From: a virus
Reading direction: 5' to 3' (one strand)
IMG/VR virus record: IMGVR_UViG_3300005264_000036
Location: 1-31,313 of that record
Length of the DNA stretch: 31,313 nt
Below are positions 31,033 to 31,313 of this stretch, one piece after another. The position numbers and the translations under genes were made by a program. Each line of letters begins with the position of its first letter. Positions within the stretch are counted from its first letter, which is position 1. Under the pieces are notes generated by a model. That model saw only the letters and a list, made by a program, of their open reading frames with translations, was not told the origin of the DNA and did not search any database.

Positions 31033-31313
31033 ATGCCAAAACTTGATAATTCAAATAAAAAATCTGTTAATACTATCATCGGAGCAATGTTCGGTGATAG
31101 TTCTTCTTCTTCATCTACTGGTAGTGGTGGTGGTGGTGGTATAGTTACTTCCACTGTTGAAGCTATATTATGTGCTGCTGCTTCTGCGGACGCTGAAAAT
31201 GTAACCCTCCCAAATCTTACTACTCTTGATTCTTATACTGTTGCTGTTGGCGATGTTGTTTACCTCCGTTCGCAATCTACTGTTTCTGAAAATGGGCTTT
31301 ATGTTGTGGGTAC
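31033..31313 (+). CDS. Tail fibre / receptor-binding protein, 5' part (continues at 2-1210)
   Basis: This is the N-terminal part of a protein that runs off the right end and resumes at the left end. The start ATG follows an AAGGA site 9 nt after the stop of the tail hub gene. The first residues are MPKLDNSNKKSVNTIIG, then a low-complexity linker of about six Ser and five Gly residues near positions 23-36, then a beta-rich segment. Joined across the circle the product is 471 aa. Position directly after the tail hub as last gene of the tail operon suggests a baseplate or tail-tip fibre. No family is recognised, so the fibre role is inferred from position and composition. The Ser/Gly linker probably separates an attachment domain from the exposed part. 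Confidence 0.75.
   Translation, partial: MPKLDNSNKKSVNTIIGAMFGDSSSSSSTGSGGGGGIVTSTVEAILCAAASADAENVTLPNLTTLDSYTVAVGDVVYLRSQSTVSENGLYVVG
31239..31313. repeat. Terminal overlap, right copy (identical to 1-75)
   Basis: This is the second copy of the 75-bp terminal overlap. Position 31239 corresponds to position 1. It lies in codons of the fibre gene that begins at 31033 and continues at the left end of the window. Confidence 0.95.

Noticed and set aside
1-31313. tRNA genes, CRISPR arrays, insertion sequences and toxin-antitoxin pairs
   Set aside because: I saw no tRNA-like cloverleaf with a conserved T arm, no regularly spaced repeats with spacers, no transposase and no recognisable toxin-antitoxin pair.

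Overview
The window is one complete genome of a tailed, siphovirus-type bacteriophage, opened inside a fibre gene. Bases 1-75 are identical to 31239-31313, and an open reading frame starting at 31033 continues in the same frame into 2-1210. The unit is therefore circular or circularly permuted, about 31,238 bp long. The DNA is strongly AT-rich. Ribosome binding sites are of the AGGAG/AAGG type and gene starts often overlap the previous stop (ATGA, TAATG). The host cannot be named. A small predicted outer-membrane-like beta-barrel gene (4175-4675) suggests a Gram-negative host, but only weakly.

Layout on the circle: (1) 18335-31024 (+) is the virion module: large terminase, portal, scaffold, major capsid protein, head-tail connectors, major tail protein, tail assembly chaperone with a TTTAAAC -1 frameshift site, tape measure, distal tail protein, tail hub, then the fibre gene that crosses the window ends. 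(2) 1340-2089 (+) is a short cassette with a DUF4406 protein, a frameshifted gene and a small gene. It ends in back-to-back terminators near 2116-2267. (3) 8087 down to 2300 (-) is a leftward run of about fourteen small, tightly overlapping genes. It includes a tyrosine recombinase (5962-6852), a DUF5131 (Gp37/Gp68) cysteine-cluster protein, a zinc-ribbon protein and the barrel protein. (4) 8355-11442 (+) is the replication module: an unknown gene and a primase-helicase fusion. It is followed by a 725-bp intergenic region with tandem 19-bp repeats that looks like an origin. (5) 12168-12596 (-) is a single reversed gene. (6) 12597-13097 is a structured, locally GC-rich non-coding region. (7) 13098-16382 (+) holds two small genes, a receptor-binding fibre, a five-repeat propeller-like protein and a small protein. 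(8) 16411-18335 (+) is the lysis module: small basic peptide, coiled-coil membrane protein, holin-like protein, CHAP endolysin with an N-terminal signal/anchor, and an unknown helical protein. It leads directly into the terminase.

Together this describes a temperate phage (integrase present, no repressor recognised). It carries its own primase-helicase but no DNA polymerase. It has a long non-contractile tail (tape measure 1124 residues) and two separate receptor-binding loci. The most distinctive regulatory feature is a shared palindrome, TATTTTAAAATAAA, placed 65-69 bp upstream of the first start codon of three separate rightward transcription units.
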